Below are positions 8,353-16,269 of a DNA stretch of 64,000 bases, piece by piece. Position 1 is the first letter of the stretch. Each line of letters begins with the position of its first letter. The stretch spans positions 310,001 through 374,000 of the forward strand of contig NZ_LZMH01000069.1 in the NCBI RefSeq assembly GCF_001673635.1, in the 5' to 3' direction. The notes under the pieces are model-generated. The model ran no database searches. It was given only the letters and a program-made list of their open reading frames with translations, and was not told the DNA's origin. Both the position numbers and the translations under genes were made by a program. This stretch comes from Mycobacterium asiaticum (GTDB taxonomy: Bacteria; Actinomycetota; Actinomycetes; Mycobacteriales; Mycobacteriaceae).

Positions 8353-9330
8353 ATGGTGGGCTGGCTGGACAGGCTGCAGCGACGCAACCGCGGCGTGGGA
8401 ATAGTCGTCGCGGTCATCTACAAATACCTCGACGACCAGGGCGGATACCTGGCCGCGCTGATCACCTACTACGCCTTCGTCTCGCTGTTTCCGCTGCTGT
8501 TGCTGCTGACCACCGGCCTTGGGGTGTTGCTTCGGGGCCGGCCGGATCTTCAGACGCAGGTGCTGCAAAGCACGCTGAGCCAATTCCCGGTCATCGGCAG
8601 CCAGCTACACCAGCCGGAAGGCCTCAGCGGAGGAACGGTCGCCGTGGTGGTCGGCATTCTCGGCGCGCTCTACGGCGGACTGGGTGTCGGGCAGGCGGTG
8701 CAGAACGCGATGGATTCGGTGTGGGCCGTGCCGAAGCACGCACGGCGCGACCCGTTCAGGAGCCGCAAACACAGCCTGATCCTGCTCCTGGTGCTCGGCT
8801 CGGCTGCCATCGCCACCACTGTCCTGTCCGCCGTCGGCCATGTGACCGGATCACTGGGCATGGTGGGCAAGCTCGGTGTCACGGTCATCACGGTGTGTAT
8901 GAACGCCGTGATCTGCTTGGTGCTGTTCCGCGTCACCACCGCGCGAGAGCTGACCTACCGACAGGTGTTGCCGGGGGCGCTTGCCGGCGCAGTTATCTGG
9001 CAGGTGCTGCAATGGTTCGGTGCCGGTTACATCGGGCATGTCGTGAAGACGTCGAGCGCCACCAACAGCGTCTTCGCGCTGGTCCTCGGCATGCTGGCGT
9101 TCTTGTTCCTGATCTCCTCGACGCTGGTGCTCTGCGCCGAGATCAACGTCGTCCTGGTCGAGCAGCTGCACCCGCGCGCATTGCTGACCCCCTTCACCGA
9201 CGACGTCGATCTGACTCCCGCGGACCGTAAGACCTACACCAGGAAAGCCAAAGCCGAACGCGTCAAGGGGTTCCAACGGGTCAGCGTGAAATTCAGCGAT
9301 CTGCACCGCAAGGAGACGCACGCGCCGTGA
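8353..9330 (+). CDS. YihY/BrkB-family inner membrane protein
   Basis: A 325-residue protein with about six membrane helices and the family hallmark near the first helix (GGYLAALITYYAFVSLFPLL) and the motif GALYGGLGVGQAVQNAMDSVW. The C-terminal roughly 50 residues are charged and cytoplasmic. The family was once called ribonuclease BN or BrkB, but its biochemical role is unsettled; a transport role is often suggested. It is separated from the VOC gene by 98 bp in which I see nothing distinctive, so it probably starts a new unit. Confidence 0.8.
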   Translation: MVGWLDRLQRRNRGVGIVVAVIYKYLDDQGGYLAALITYYAFVSLFPLLLLLTTGLGVLLRGRPDLQTQVLQSTLSQFPVIGSQLHQPEGLSGGTVAVVVGILGALYGGLGVGQAVQNAMDSVWAVPKHARRDPFRSRKHSLILLLVLGSAAIATTVLSAVGHVTGSLGMVGKLGVTVITVCMNAVICLVLFRVTTARELTYRQVLPGALAGAVIWQVLQWFGAGYIGHVVKTSSATNSVFALVLGMLAFLFLISSTLVLCAEINVVLVEQLHPRALLTPFTDDVDLTPADRKTYTRKAKAERVKGFQRVSVKFSDLHRKETHAP

Positions 9331-9371
9331 GCCGTTAACATGTTGCGGTAACGACGGATTCGGAAGGAACC

Positions 9372-10304
9372 ATGGAGTTTCGGGTATTTGTCGAACCGCA
9401 GCAAGGCGCCTCGTACACCGACCAGCTTGCCGTCGCCCAAATCGCCGAACGGCTCGGTTATGACGCGTTCTTCCGCTCCGATCACTATCTGGCGATGAGC
9501 GGTGACGGCCTGCCCGGTCCGACCGATTCGTGGGTCACCTTGGGAGCGATCGCGCGCGAGACGTCCCAGATACGCCTGGGCACGCTGGTTACTTCGGCGA
9601 CGTTCCGCTACCCCGGCCCGCTCGCCATCGCGGTGGCACAGGTGGACGAAATGAGCGGCGGCCGAGTCGAATTCGGCTTGGGCAGCGGATGGTTCGACGC
9701 CGAGCATCAGGCCTACGGGATCCCTTTCCCGCCGGTGCGGGAACGGTTCGACCGGCTCAGCGAGCAGCTGGCCGTCATCTCGGGACTGTGGACGACGCCG
9801 CCGGGCGAGACGTTCGACTATTCCGGTGCGCATTACACGATCGCCGGGTCACCGGCCCTGCCCAAGCCGGTGCAAACCCCCCATCCGCCGATCGTGATCG
9901 GTGGCACGGGCGCCAAGCGCACACCGGAACTGGCCGCCGCCTACGCCGCCGAGTTCAACGTGGCTTTCGTCTCGATGGATATCGCCCAGAAGCAGTTTCA
10001 GCGGGTGGCCGACGCGGTGGAGGCCGCGGGCAGGGCACCCGACTCGATCGTCTACTCCTGCGCCTTTGTGTTGTGCGCCGGGCGAGACGACGCCGAAGTG
10101 GGCCGGCGTGCTTCGGTGATCGGCCGGGAGGTTGATGAAATGCGCTCCAACAGCCCGCTGGTCGGCACGCCCGCCGAGATCGTCGACAAACTCGGGCCCT
10201 GGGCGGAGTTGGGGACGCAGCGCGTCTATGCGCAGATGCTCGATATGTCCGACCTGGCGCACCTCGAGCTGTTCGCCGAAAAGGTGATCCCGCAGCTGCG
10301 CTGA
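9372..10304 (+). CDS. LLM-class (luciferase-like) F420/FMN-dependent oxidoreductase
   Basis: A 310-residue TIM-barrel protein with the family elements FFRSDHYLAM, IRLGTLVTSATFRYPGPLA and GRVEFGLGSGWFDAEHQAYG. In mycobacteria such proteins usually use coenzyme F420; FMN use cannot be ruled out from sequence. Ribosome site GGAAGGAAC precedes ATG 9372. The 41-bp gap after yihY contains the symmetrical core AACATGTT near 9338-9345. Substrate unknown. Confidence 0.82.
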   Translation: MEFRVFVEPQQGASYTDQLAVAQIAERLGYDAFFRSDHYLAMSGDGLPGPTDSWVTLGAIARETSQIRLGTLVTSATFRYPGPLAIAVAQVDEMSGGRVEFGLGSGWFDAEHQAYGIPFPPVRERFDRLSEQLAVISGLWTTPPGETFDYSGAHYTIAGSPALPKPVQTPHPPIVIGGTGAKRTPELAAAYAAEFNVAFVSMDIAQKQFQRVADAVEAAGRAPDSIVYSCAFVLCAGRDDAEVGRRASVIGREVDEMRSNSPLVGTPAEIVDKLGPWAELGTQRVYAQMLDMSDLAHLELFAEKVIPQLR

Positions 10305-10318
10305 CCCGGGCGGTCGAT

Positions 10319-11782
10319 TCAGCCCCGGAGGCCCGTTATGAATCGCTGTAAGGTGCGGGTCAATGACCGCGGCACGTGGTCCGGGTCCATCAGGTCGTTC
10401 TCGGCCAGCGGACCCGCCTCGCCGGACACGGTGTCCTCGGTGAGTGGCCGCAAGGTCTTTCCCCGACCACGAAGTGCCTCAACGGCTTTCAGGACAGAAC
10501 CGGATTGGCCCGCCACCCGCTCGAATTCGGTGACGGACACGCCCAAGTGCTCGGCGATCAATCGGTCCCGCACGCAGACGATTTGGCGCCGGACCTCGTC
10601 GTAGACGGCATCCCCGGAATGCGCCTCGATGGCCAGGTCGCATTCGCTGTCAAAGCCCAACGAGCGGTTGTTGATGTTGGATGATCCGATACGCAGCAGG
10701 CGATCGTCGATCGCCAGCACCTTCGAGTGAACGTAGATCGGTGTTCCGCCGTCGGTCACCGGCCAATAGACACCCAATCGCCCGTGCGTGTCCGCTTCCC
10801 ACAGCAATTGCAGAAGCAGGTGGCGCGCACTGTCCATCGCCCCGCGTTCGAGCGGGTTGTTGCCTCTTCGCGGCAGGACGATGACGATTTCCGGCCCGTC
10901 GTGTTGCCTCAGTCGATCGGCGAGCGCCTCGACGATGCGTCGCGCCGCCAGGTATTGATTCTCGAGATAGATGGTGCGCCGCGCCGCGGCGATCGCCCTC
11001 AGGTTCAGCGCCTCTACCTCGCGGACCTCGCCGCGATCGTCCGATTCTGGGATTGTCCGAGCGATGCCGATGTCGACGCCGCGCAGGATCGGCCCCAGCC
11101 TGCTGGGCCACGCGGCGTGCCTGGCCTGCACCGGTGCCAACGATTGGCCGGTCGCGTTCTGCCACCGCTGTGTGGCCTGCTCGGCGAGAGCCGCTGCGGC
11201 AGCACCGTCTACGGCCGCGCTCACCTCGTGGCGTGGCCCGTAGCTACGCCCCAGGGCGCGCCGGCGGCGGCTGCCGTGCTGATGCGCCGGGGTGTCCCAG
11301 CGCCCGATGGTGAGGTCGATTCCGCCGCAGAACCCCACCGCATCGTCGATGACCGCGATCTTTTGGTGATGGACCGATCCGGTCGGGTGGTTGCCGTCGA
11401 CGGCGAAGTGCAGTCGCTTGTTGCTGATCTGGTTCACCACTGACACCGGGGTAAGTCCGAACCACACGTCGTCGAACACCGGCAACAGGCGCAGATTGGA
11501 CTTCAGCAGGTAGATCTGCAGATCCGGGCGCTTGCGCAGCATCCAGTACAGGAAGGTGCCCAGCTGATTGGGGCCGGGCAGGGTCCTGGCGCCCCGCTCG
11601 AAAGCCATCCTGAGGTCCAAATCCCAACCGATCAGCATGATCCGGTGCTGGGCGCGCAGCATCGCGGCCTTGACGTGCCGGAAATAGTCGGCCGCATCGA
11701 TCACCGCCGCGAACTGCCCGGCGGGCGCCACGCGCCAGCAGGTTTGGCCGGGAACCAGGAGTCGATCGTCAGGCACGCTCAT
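10319..11782 (-). CDS. Phospholipase D / cardiolipin synthase-like enzyme
   Basis: From the ATG at 11782 the protein has 487 residues and two HKD half-sites: H139-x-K141-x4-D146 (VHHQKIAVIDD) and H352-x-K354-x4-D359 (VHSKVLAIDD), each followed by the usual GSSN or GG(I)D segment. Both HKD motifs are needed for the phosphatidyl-histidine mechanism and are intact. Role: phosphodiester hydrolysis or phosphatidyl transfer on membrane lipids. No membrane anchor is visible. An ATG at 11803 is an alternative start. Frames further upstream would run into the divergent gene and are rejected. It is convergent with the LLM gene (14 bp gap). Confidence 0.85.
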   Translation of the reverse strand: MSVPDDRLLVPGQTCWRVAPAGQFAAVIDAADYFRHVKAAMLRAQHRIMLIGWDLDLRMAFERGARTLPGPNQLGTFLYWMLRKRPDLQIYLLKSNLRLLPVFDDVWFGLTPVSVVNQISNKRLHFAVDGNHPTGSVHHQKIAVIDDAVGFCGGIDLTIGRWDTPAHQHGSRRRRALGRSYGPRHEVSAAVDGAAAAALAEQATQRWQNATGQSLAPVQARHAAWPSRLGPILRGVDIGIARTIPESDDRGEVREVEALNLRAIAAARRTIYLENQYLAARRIVEALADRLRQHDGPEIVIVLPRRGNNPLERGAMDSARHLLLQLLWEADTHGRLGVYWPVTDGGTPIYVHSKVLAIDDRLLRIGSSNINNRSLGFDSECDLAIEAHSGDAVYDEVRRQIVCVRDRLIAEHLGVSVTEFERVAGQSGSVLKAVEALRGRGKTLRPLTEDTVSGEAGPLAENDLMDPDHVPRSLTRTLQRFITGLRG

Positions 11783-11862
11783 ACTTTCGCTGTATCTACC
11801 CATATTTCTGCCCTGCGGAACGTGGTCGCGCGACGGCACGCCGTATATGCTTCCCCTCATCA

Positions 11863-11879
11863 CAAGTAGTTGATACTTG
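11863..11879. promoter_or_regulatory. 17-bp palindrome in divergent promoter region
   Basis: CAAGTAGTTGATACTTG: perfect 6-bp arms (CAAGTA/TACTTG) around 5 bp. It lies between the divergent PLD-family gene (start 11782, minus) and the EBP-like gene (start 11901, plus), 22 bp from the latter. Symmetry and position are those of a MarR- or TetR-type operator controlling both genes. Confidence 0.4.
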
Positions 11880-11900
11880 AACTTGCGACGGAGGACCCTC

Positions 11901-12689
11901 GTGCGCGATGACGTCACGACGCTCGACGACACAGAACATGATTTCGCCCAGCCCTGGGCCCCGCACCGACTCAAGATCTATACCGCCACAGCAATTTTCA
12001 CCTTCGCCGTGTTCCTCTTGATGACCGTCGGCGTCGGCACCGGCCTGATCGCGCCGACGTTCACGGCAGACGTCATTGCGAACGTCATCTTCGGCATACC
12101 CGTGCTGCTGTTGCCCTTCGTCATTTTGTGGAATGCGCCGGGAGAGAAGCGGTCTCGCCTCGACAAGGCAACCGAATTGACCCTCTTCTATTTGCCGTAC
12201 ACGGCAGGCAGCCAGATCGGCTATGAGCTTGTCTTCTTGATCGGCCATCCGCTCGGTCTCTGGGCGCCCACGACCGACCCGGGCTGGAAGTGGCTGTGGT
12301 GGCAGTACGGGCTGGCCGACACCCGCTACGTCAGTGGCAACCCGTGGATCTTTGCGCTCGAAGTCGTGGGCGTCTGCACGGGCGTGACCGTATTCATCAT
12401 GTGGACGCGGTTGATCCGTCGCGACTTGCCCGTCGAATCACGTATCCACAGCCTGTGGATCGCGTTTGCTGGATGCGCTGTGCTGATGAGCAGCACCGCC
12501 GTGTACTTTCTGGCCGAAGTGGGCGCTGGATTCAGCCATATCGGGCAGGGCGCCTTCGGCCTGGGGTTCAAGTTCATCGCCGAGAACATTCCGTTCATCG
12601 TGCTGCCGCCGCTGGTCCTGTACTCAATTCATCTCCAGATCGATTATCTGACCCGTCGGGCGGGGCCAACGGCCGCGGCCCTCGCCTGA
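11901..12689 (+). CDS. Emopamil-binding protein (EXPERA-domain) homologue
   Basis: A 262-residue integral membrane protein from GTG 11901 (GGAGGA just upstream). It aligns by eye with eukaryotic EBP, the 3-beta-hydroxysteroid delta8-delta7 isomerase: LWWQYGLADTRYVSGN (132-147) against LWKEYAKGDSRYILGD, with glutamate E154 exactly 12 residues after the conserved Arg as in human EBP; YFLAEVGAGFSH (202-213) against YFLTEHRDGFQH; and AENIPFIVLPP (227-237) against MNALWLVLPG. E109 falls at the position of the first catalytic Glu. The EBP His four residues before it is Gln here, and the Trp after the conserved Asn is Phe. Likely a membrane isomerase or ligand-binding protein of this fold; substrate unproven. 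Confidence 0.6.
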   Translation: MRDDVTTLDDTEHDFAQPWAPHRLKIYTATAIFTFAVFLLMTVGVGTGLIAPTFTADVIANVIFGIPVLLLPFVILWNAPGEKRSRLDKATELTLFYLPYTAGSQIGYELVFLIGHPLGLWAPTTDPGWKWLWWQYGLADTRYVSGNPWIFALEVVGVCTGVTVFIMWTRLIRRDLPVESRIHSLWIAFAGCAVLMSSTAVYFLAEVGAGFSHIGQGAFGLGFKFIAENIPFIVLPPLVLYSIHLQIDYLTRRAGPTAAALA

Positions 12690-12692
12690 GCC

Positions 12693-12959
12693 ATGACGAA
12701 AGCCGGCCTGTGGCTGAACGCGATCCTCGCGACACTGGGGATCGCCGCCTTCCTGGTGATAGCCGGGTTTTTCGGCTACAAGTGGTTGGCACGCGACGAA
12801 GTAAACCGTTCCTACAGCTGCGGTAGCGGTAGCCGGGGCGGGACGTGCTTCGAAGGTGAAGCTGTAAACATGGTGCTTACCTTCGTCTTTGGCGGCCTCG
12901 CGGTGCTGGGGATCGTGCTGCTGGTGCGTGCCATCCGCTTCCATCGGCGCGGTGAATGA
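12693..12959 (+). CDS. Small two-span membrane protein with extracytoplasmic Cys pair
   Basis: An 88-residue protein 3 bp after the EBP-like stop. Helices at about 7-29 and 59-80 flank a loop containing C43 and C52 (SCGSGSRGGTC), well placed for a disulfide. The end is basic (RFHRRGE). Tight spacing means it is co-transcribed with the EBP-like gene and may be its partner. No family recognised. Confidence 0.6.
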   Translation: MTKAGLWLNAILATLGIAAFLVIAGFFGYKWLARDEVNRSYSCGSGSRGGTCFEGEAVNMVLTFVFGGLAVLGIVLLVRAIRFHRRGE

Positions 12960-12999
12960 GGGACTTCACCGCCAGCGGTAGCCCTCGACCGGTATGGGT

Positions 13000-13791
13000 T
13001 CACCCTCGATGACGTTGACTGAAGGCGAAGGCGGGGATCGGATCCTGGTGGCCGCGCAGATTCAGTGATCGCCGTGGCGCTTGTTCCGTGAGTTCATCGG
13101 CGACTCCGGCCGCCACGAGCAGTTCCCCGCCGGCGGCGTGCTGCTGCATCCGCGCCGCAACGTTGACCGGGTCGCCCAGGGCGGTGAAGTCGACCACCCC
13201 GTGGCCGACGTTGCCCACGTAAGCGACACCGGCGTTGACCGCCACTCCCACTTCTATCCACGGCTCCCGCCCGCCTCCGTAACCGACGGCGTCGAGCAGG
13301 TCGCGACCGGCCAGCACCGCCCGGCGCCGATAGTTGGGACCGCTGATGCCGCGGACGAAGAACGCCATGACCTCGTCGCCGATCAGCTTGTCGATCACCG
13401 CGTCGTGGCGCAGCAGGGTCTGCGTCGCGGCCGCGTAGAAGCGGTTCAGCAGGGCGGCGAAGTCGGTGGCGTCGCAGTGCTTGCCCAGCGTCGTGGACCC
13501 GCGGACGTCGGCGAACAGAACTGCGACATCCACCTCGGCGCCACCGGGCGGCAGCGCGTCGCAGCAACGGCTGCACAGGTTCGGGTTCTTGCGGGAGGGA
13601 GTGAATCCGGCCAGGGCGATGACGCGCCCGACCGGCCCGCCGAACGGGTTGTTGCACAGCTTGCAGCGCGGCGCCGAGGGCAGATACCGGAAGACGTGGC
13701 GTGCCCGGACCAGCGGGGCGTGCCCGTCCGTCAGCACCTTGTCCCACAGTTCGTGGGACACGACCGGGGACTCGATGTGGGAGGCAACCAT
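13000..13791 (-). CDS. Class III adenylate/guanylate cyclase with N-terminal zinc-ribbon-like Cys motifs
   Basis: A 263-residue protein. Two CxxC pairs near the N-terminus (C43-x2-C46 and C73-x2-C76) suggest a structural metal site. The catalytic domain follows from about 88: FADVRGST with metal ligand D95, KLIGDE with K135 and the second metal ligand D139, and the transition-state pair N210/R214 in VNVAAR. All catalytic residues appear present, so cAMP synthesis as a homodimer is likely; adenine specificity is inferred from the Lys. No membrane helix is visible, so it is cytosolic. Mycobacteria hold many class III cyclases with varied sensor domains. Confidence 0.85.
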   Translation of the reverse strand: MVASHIESPVVSHELWDKVLTDGHAPLVRARHVFRYLPSAPRCKLCNNPFGGPVGRVIALAGFTPSRKNPNLCSRCCDALPPGGAEVDVAVLFADVRGSTTLGKHCDATDFAALLNRFYAAATQTLLRHDAVIDKLIGDEVMAFFVRGISGPNYRRRAVLAGRDLLDAVGYGGGREPWIEVGVAVNAGVAYVGNVGHGVVDFTALGDPVNVAARMQQHAAGGELLVAAGVADELTEQAPRRSLNLRGHQDPIPAFAFSQRHRG

Positions 13792-13853
13792 GCAGTCATC
13801 GTCTTATTCAGGCACGGGCGAACGCATGGGGCATCCGCCTCAACGGATGCGCT

Positions 13854-14018
13854 CTAGCGCCAGCGCGCGAACAGCCGGTAAGGCTTGTGTTCCTTGCGCC
13901 CGAGCTCGGCGCAGCAGGGGCCGTATGCGTTGCCCTGCACCGTCCGTCGTGCCTGCCATAACGGCACGTTGCGCTCACAGAAGAAGCAAGTCACCGTCCA
14001 GACCCGTCGGTTACCCAT
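13854..14018 (-). CDS. 54-aa Cys-rich basic protein
   Basis: ATG at 14018 opens 54 codons ending TAG at 13854. The peptide has CFFC at 11-14 and CC at 35-36, a four-cysteine arrangement that could bind one zinc, and is strongly basic (MGNRRVWTVTCFFCERNVPL at the start, LFARWR at the end). It lies between the tRNA-Tyr gene and the cyclase, all on the minus strand. No database family recognised. The clean zinc-ribbon-like spacing favours a real gene over a chance frame. Confidence 0.5.
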   Translation of the reverse strand: MGNRRVWTVTCFFCERNVPLWQARRTVQGNAYGPCCAELGRKEHKPYRLFARWR

Positions 14019-14094
14019 AACTCAGGGTAGCGCCGACCTGCATGGACTTCCCTGACGACGGCTCCGGCAAGCCGCATGCGGCCGCCAGCGCCTG

Positions 14095-14178
14095 TGGTGG
14101 CAGGTACAGGATTCGAACCTGTGAAGCTTTCGCGACGGATTTACAGTCCGCTCCCATTGGCCGCTCGGGCAACCTGCC
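14095..14178 (-). tRNA. tyrT: tRNA-Tyr (anticodon GTA), CCA encoded
   Basis: On the minus strand the acceptor GGCAGGT pairs with ACCTGCC, followed by A and an encoded CCA. The anticodon arm GGACTGTAAATCC carries GTA, and the T arm contains GGTTCGAATCC. The long variable arm fits bacterial tRNA-Tyr. It marks the junction between the accessory left part and the conserved yajQ block. Its 3' end faces the accessory region. Confidence 0.95.
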
Positions 14179-14246
14179 GCCTAGCAGGTTACAACGAACG
14201 GGTAGACAGTTCACAAACGGCTAGCACGACGAGGAAGGGCTATCGC

Positions 14247-14738
14247 ATGGCGGACTCATCGTTCGACATCGTCAGCAAGGTCGACCGGCAGGAGGTCGAC
14301 AACGCGCTCAACCAGGCCGCGAAGGAGCTTTCCACCCGTTTCGACTTCCGCGGGACCGACACCAAGATCGCCTGGAAGGGCGAGGAGAACATCGAGCTGA
14401 CCTCGTCCACCGAGGAGCGGGTGAAGGCGGCCGTCGACGTCTTCAAGGAGAAGCTGATCCGTCGCGACATCTCGATGAAGGCCTTCGAGGCCGGTGAGCC
14501 GCAGGCCTCCGGCAAGACCTACAAGGTGACCGGCACCCTCAAACAGGGAATCAGCAGCGAAAACGCGAAGAAGATCACCAAGCTCATCCGCGACGAGGGC
14601 CCGAAATCCGTCAAGACCCAGATCCAGGGGGACGAGGTCCGGGTCACCAGCAAGAAGCGCGACGACCTGCAGGCCGTTCAGGGCCTGCTCAAGCAGGCCG
14701 ACCTGGACGTCGCCCTGCAGTTCGTCAACTACCGCTAA
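14247..14738 (+). CDS. YajQ-family nucleotide-binding protein
   Basis: A 163-residue cytosolic protein, the length of M. tuberculosis Rv0566c, starting at ATG 14247 after AGGAAGGGC. It begins [20 protein letters not shown] and contains the family core [13 protein letters not shown]. YajQ proteins have two ferredoxin-like domains and bind nucleic acid or nucleotides; homologues in other bacteria bind cyclic di-GMP. Nothing in the context shows which ligand is used here. Conserved synteny with Rv0566c and tRNA-Tyr supports the identity. Confidence 0.93.
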   Translation: MADSSFDIVSKVDRQEVDNALNQAAKELSTRFDFRGTDTKIAWKGEENIELTSSTEERVKAAVDVFKEKLIRRDISMKAFEAGEPQASGKTYKVTGTLKQGISSENAKKITKLIRDEGPKSVKTQIQGDEVRVTSKKRDDLQAVQGLLKQADLDVALQFVNYR

Positions 14739-14754
14739 TTGAAGCGAGGTTCCG

Positions 14755-16248
14755 ATGACCGTGACCGACCAGCAAGTCGACACCGACCGCTTCGACGTCC
14801 TGATCGTCGGCGCCGGTATTTCCGGGATCGGCGCGGCCTACCGCATCTCCCAGCGCAACCCGTGGCTGCGCTACACCATCCTGGAGCGCCGGGACCGGAT
14901 CGGCGGCACCTGGGACCTGTTCCGCTACCCGGGCGTGCGGTCGGATAGCAGCATCTTCACGCTGAGCTTTCCGTTCGAGCCGTGGACGCGCGAGGAAGGC
15001 GTCGCCGACGGCGACCACATCCGCCAGTACCTGTCCGACACCGCTCGCAAGCACGGCATCGACCAACACATCCGGTTCAACAGCTATGTGCGCAGCGCGA
15101 ACTGGGACTCCAGCACCGACACCTGGACCGTGACCTGCGAGCAGGACGGGGCCGTCAAGCAATACCTCACCCGGTTCCTGTTCTTCGGCAGCGGCTACTA
15201 CAACTACGACGAGGGCTACACCCCCGACTTCCCCGGCATCGAACAGTTCGGCGGCACCGTCGTGCATCCCCAGCACTGGCCCGAAGACTTGGACTACACC
15301 GGCAAGAACGTGGTGGTGATCGGCAGCGGGGCCACCGCGGTGACGCTGATTCCGTCAATGTCCGAACGCGCCGGCAAGGTGACCATGCTGCAGCGCTCGC
15401 CGACCTACATGATCGCGGCCTCGAAATACAGCAAGTTCGCTTGGTTCAGCCGGAAGATATTGCCCCGCAGGCCATCTCACCTGGCCATCCGGTTCTACAA
15501 CGCCCTGATGGAAGGGGTGCTGTGGTTCCTGTCGCGCAAGACGCCCGTGTTCGTCAAGTGGCTGCTGCGACGCAAGGCCGTCCAGAACCTGCCCGAGGAT
15601 TATGCGGTCGATGTGCACTTCAAGCCTCGCTACAACCCGTGGGACCAGCGGCTGTGCCTGATCCCCGACGCGGACCTGTACACCTCGATCGCCGAGGGCC
15701 GCGCGGAGGTGGTGACCGACCACATCGACCATTTCGACGCCACCGGAATCGCGCTCAAATCCGGCAAGCACCTGGACGCCGACATCATCGTCACCGCGAC
15801 CGGCCTGCAGCTGCAGGCCCTCGGCGGCACCCTAATCAGCATCGACGGGGTCGAGATCAACCCCACCGACCGCTTCGTCTACAAGGCGCACATGCTCGAA
15901 GACGTGCCCAACCTGTTCTGGTGTGTGGGCTACACGAACGCGTCGTGGACCTTGCGTGCCGACATGACGGCCCGGGCGACCGCAAAATTGATCGAGTACA
16001 TGTCCGCGCACGGTTACACCCACGCGAGCCCGCACCTGGGCGACGAGCCGATGGACGAGAAGCCCGCCTGGGACATTCAGGCCGGCTATGTGCGCCGGGC
16101 GCTGCACGCGCTGCCGAAGTCGGGAACCAGGCGGCCGTGGAATGTCCGCCAGAACTATTTCGCCGACGCGATCGACTTCCGATTCGACCGGATCGATGAG
16201 GCGATGGTGTTCGGACGCGCGGTCGACCGAGCGGCTTTGGTGAGTTAG
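14755..16248 (+). CDS. FAD-containing Baeyer-Villiger-type monooxygenase (Rv0565c-like)
   Basis: A 497-residue flavoprotein with an FAD-binding GxGxxG (VGAGISGIGA, about 18-27), the Baeyer-Villiger fingerprint FGGTVVHPQHWP (about 165-176; F-x-G-x3-H-x3-W-P) and a second NADPH-binding Rossmann motif (VIGSGATAV, about 188-196). It resembles EthA/Rv0565c, which oxidises ketones and can activate thioamide drugs. It starts 16 bp after yajQ, so the two may share a transcript. The natural substrate is not evident. Confidence 0.9.
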   Translation: MTVTDQQVDTDRFDVLIVGAGISGIGAAYRISQRNPWLRYTILERRDRIGGTWDLFRYPGVRSDSSIFTLSFPFEPWTREEGVADGDHIRQYLSDTARKHGIDQHIRFNSYVRSANWDSSTDTWTVTCEQDGAVKQYLTRFLFFGSGYYNYDEGYTPDFPGIEQFGGTVVHPQHWPEDLDYTGKNVVVIGSGATAVTLIPSMSERAGKVTMLQRSPTYMIAASKYSKFAWFSRKILPRRPSHLAIRFYNALMEGVLWFLSRKTPVFVKWLLRRKAVQNLPEDYAVDVHFKPRYNPWDQRLCLIPDADLYTSIAEGRAEVVTDHIDHFDATGIALKSGKHLDADIIVTATGLQLQALGGTLISIDGVEINPTDRFVYKAHMLEDVPNLFWCVGYTNASWTLRADMTARATAKLIEYMSAHGYTHASPHLGDEPMDEKPAWDIQAGYVRRALHALPKSGTRRPWNVRQNYFADAIDFRFDRIDEAMVFGRAVDRAALVS

Positions 16249-16257
16249 TTCTGGGTT

Positions 16258-16263
16258 TACGCT
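16258..16263 (+). promoter_or_regulatory. Possible -10 element giving a leaderless gpsA mRNA
   Basis: TACGCT fits the mycobacterial TANNNT -10 pattern and ends 6 bases before the gpsA ATG, the spacing expected if transcription starts at or just before the A of the start codon. No Shine-Dalgarno sequence is visible between them. A weak TTGGTG lies about 17 bases further upstream. Confidence 0.3.
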
Positions 16264-16269
16264 AACCCC

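Noticed and set aside
14095-14178. tRNA-Tyr as a proven phage attachment site
   Set aside because: No integrase and no second copy of the tRNA 3' end was seen in the window; kept only as a hypothesis.
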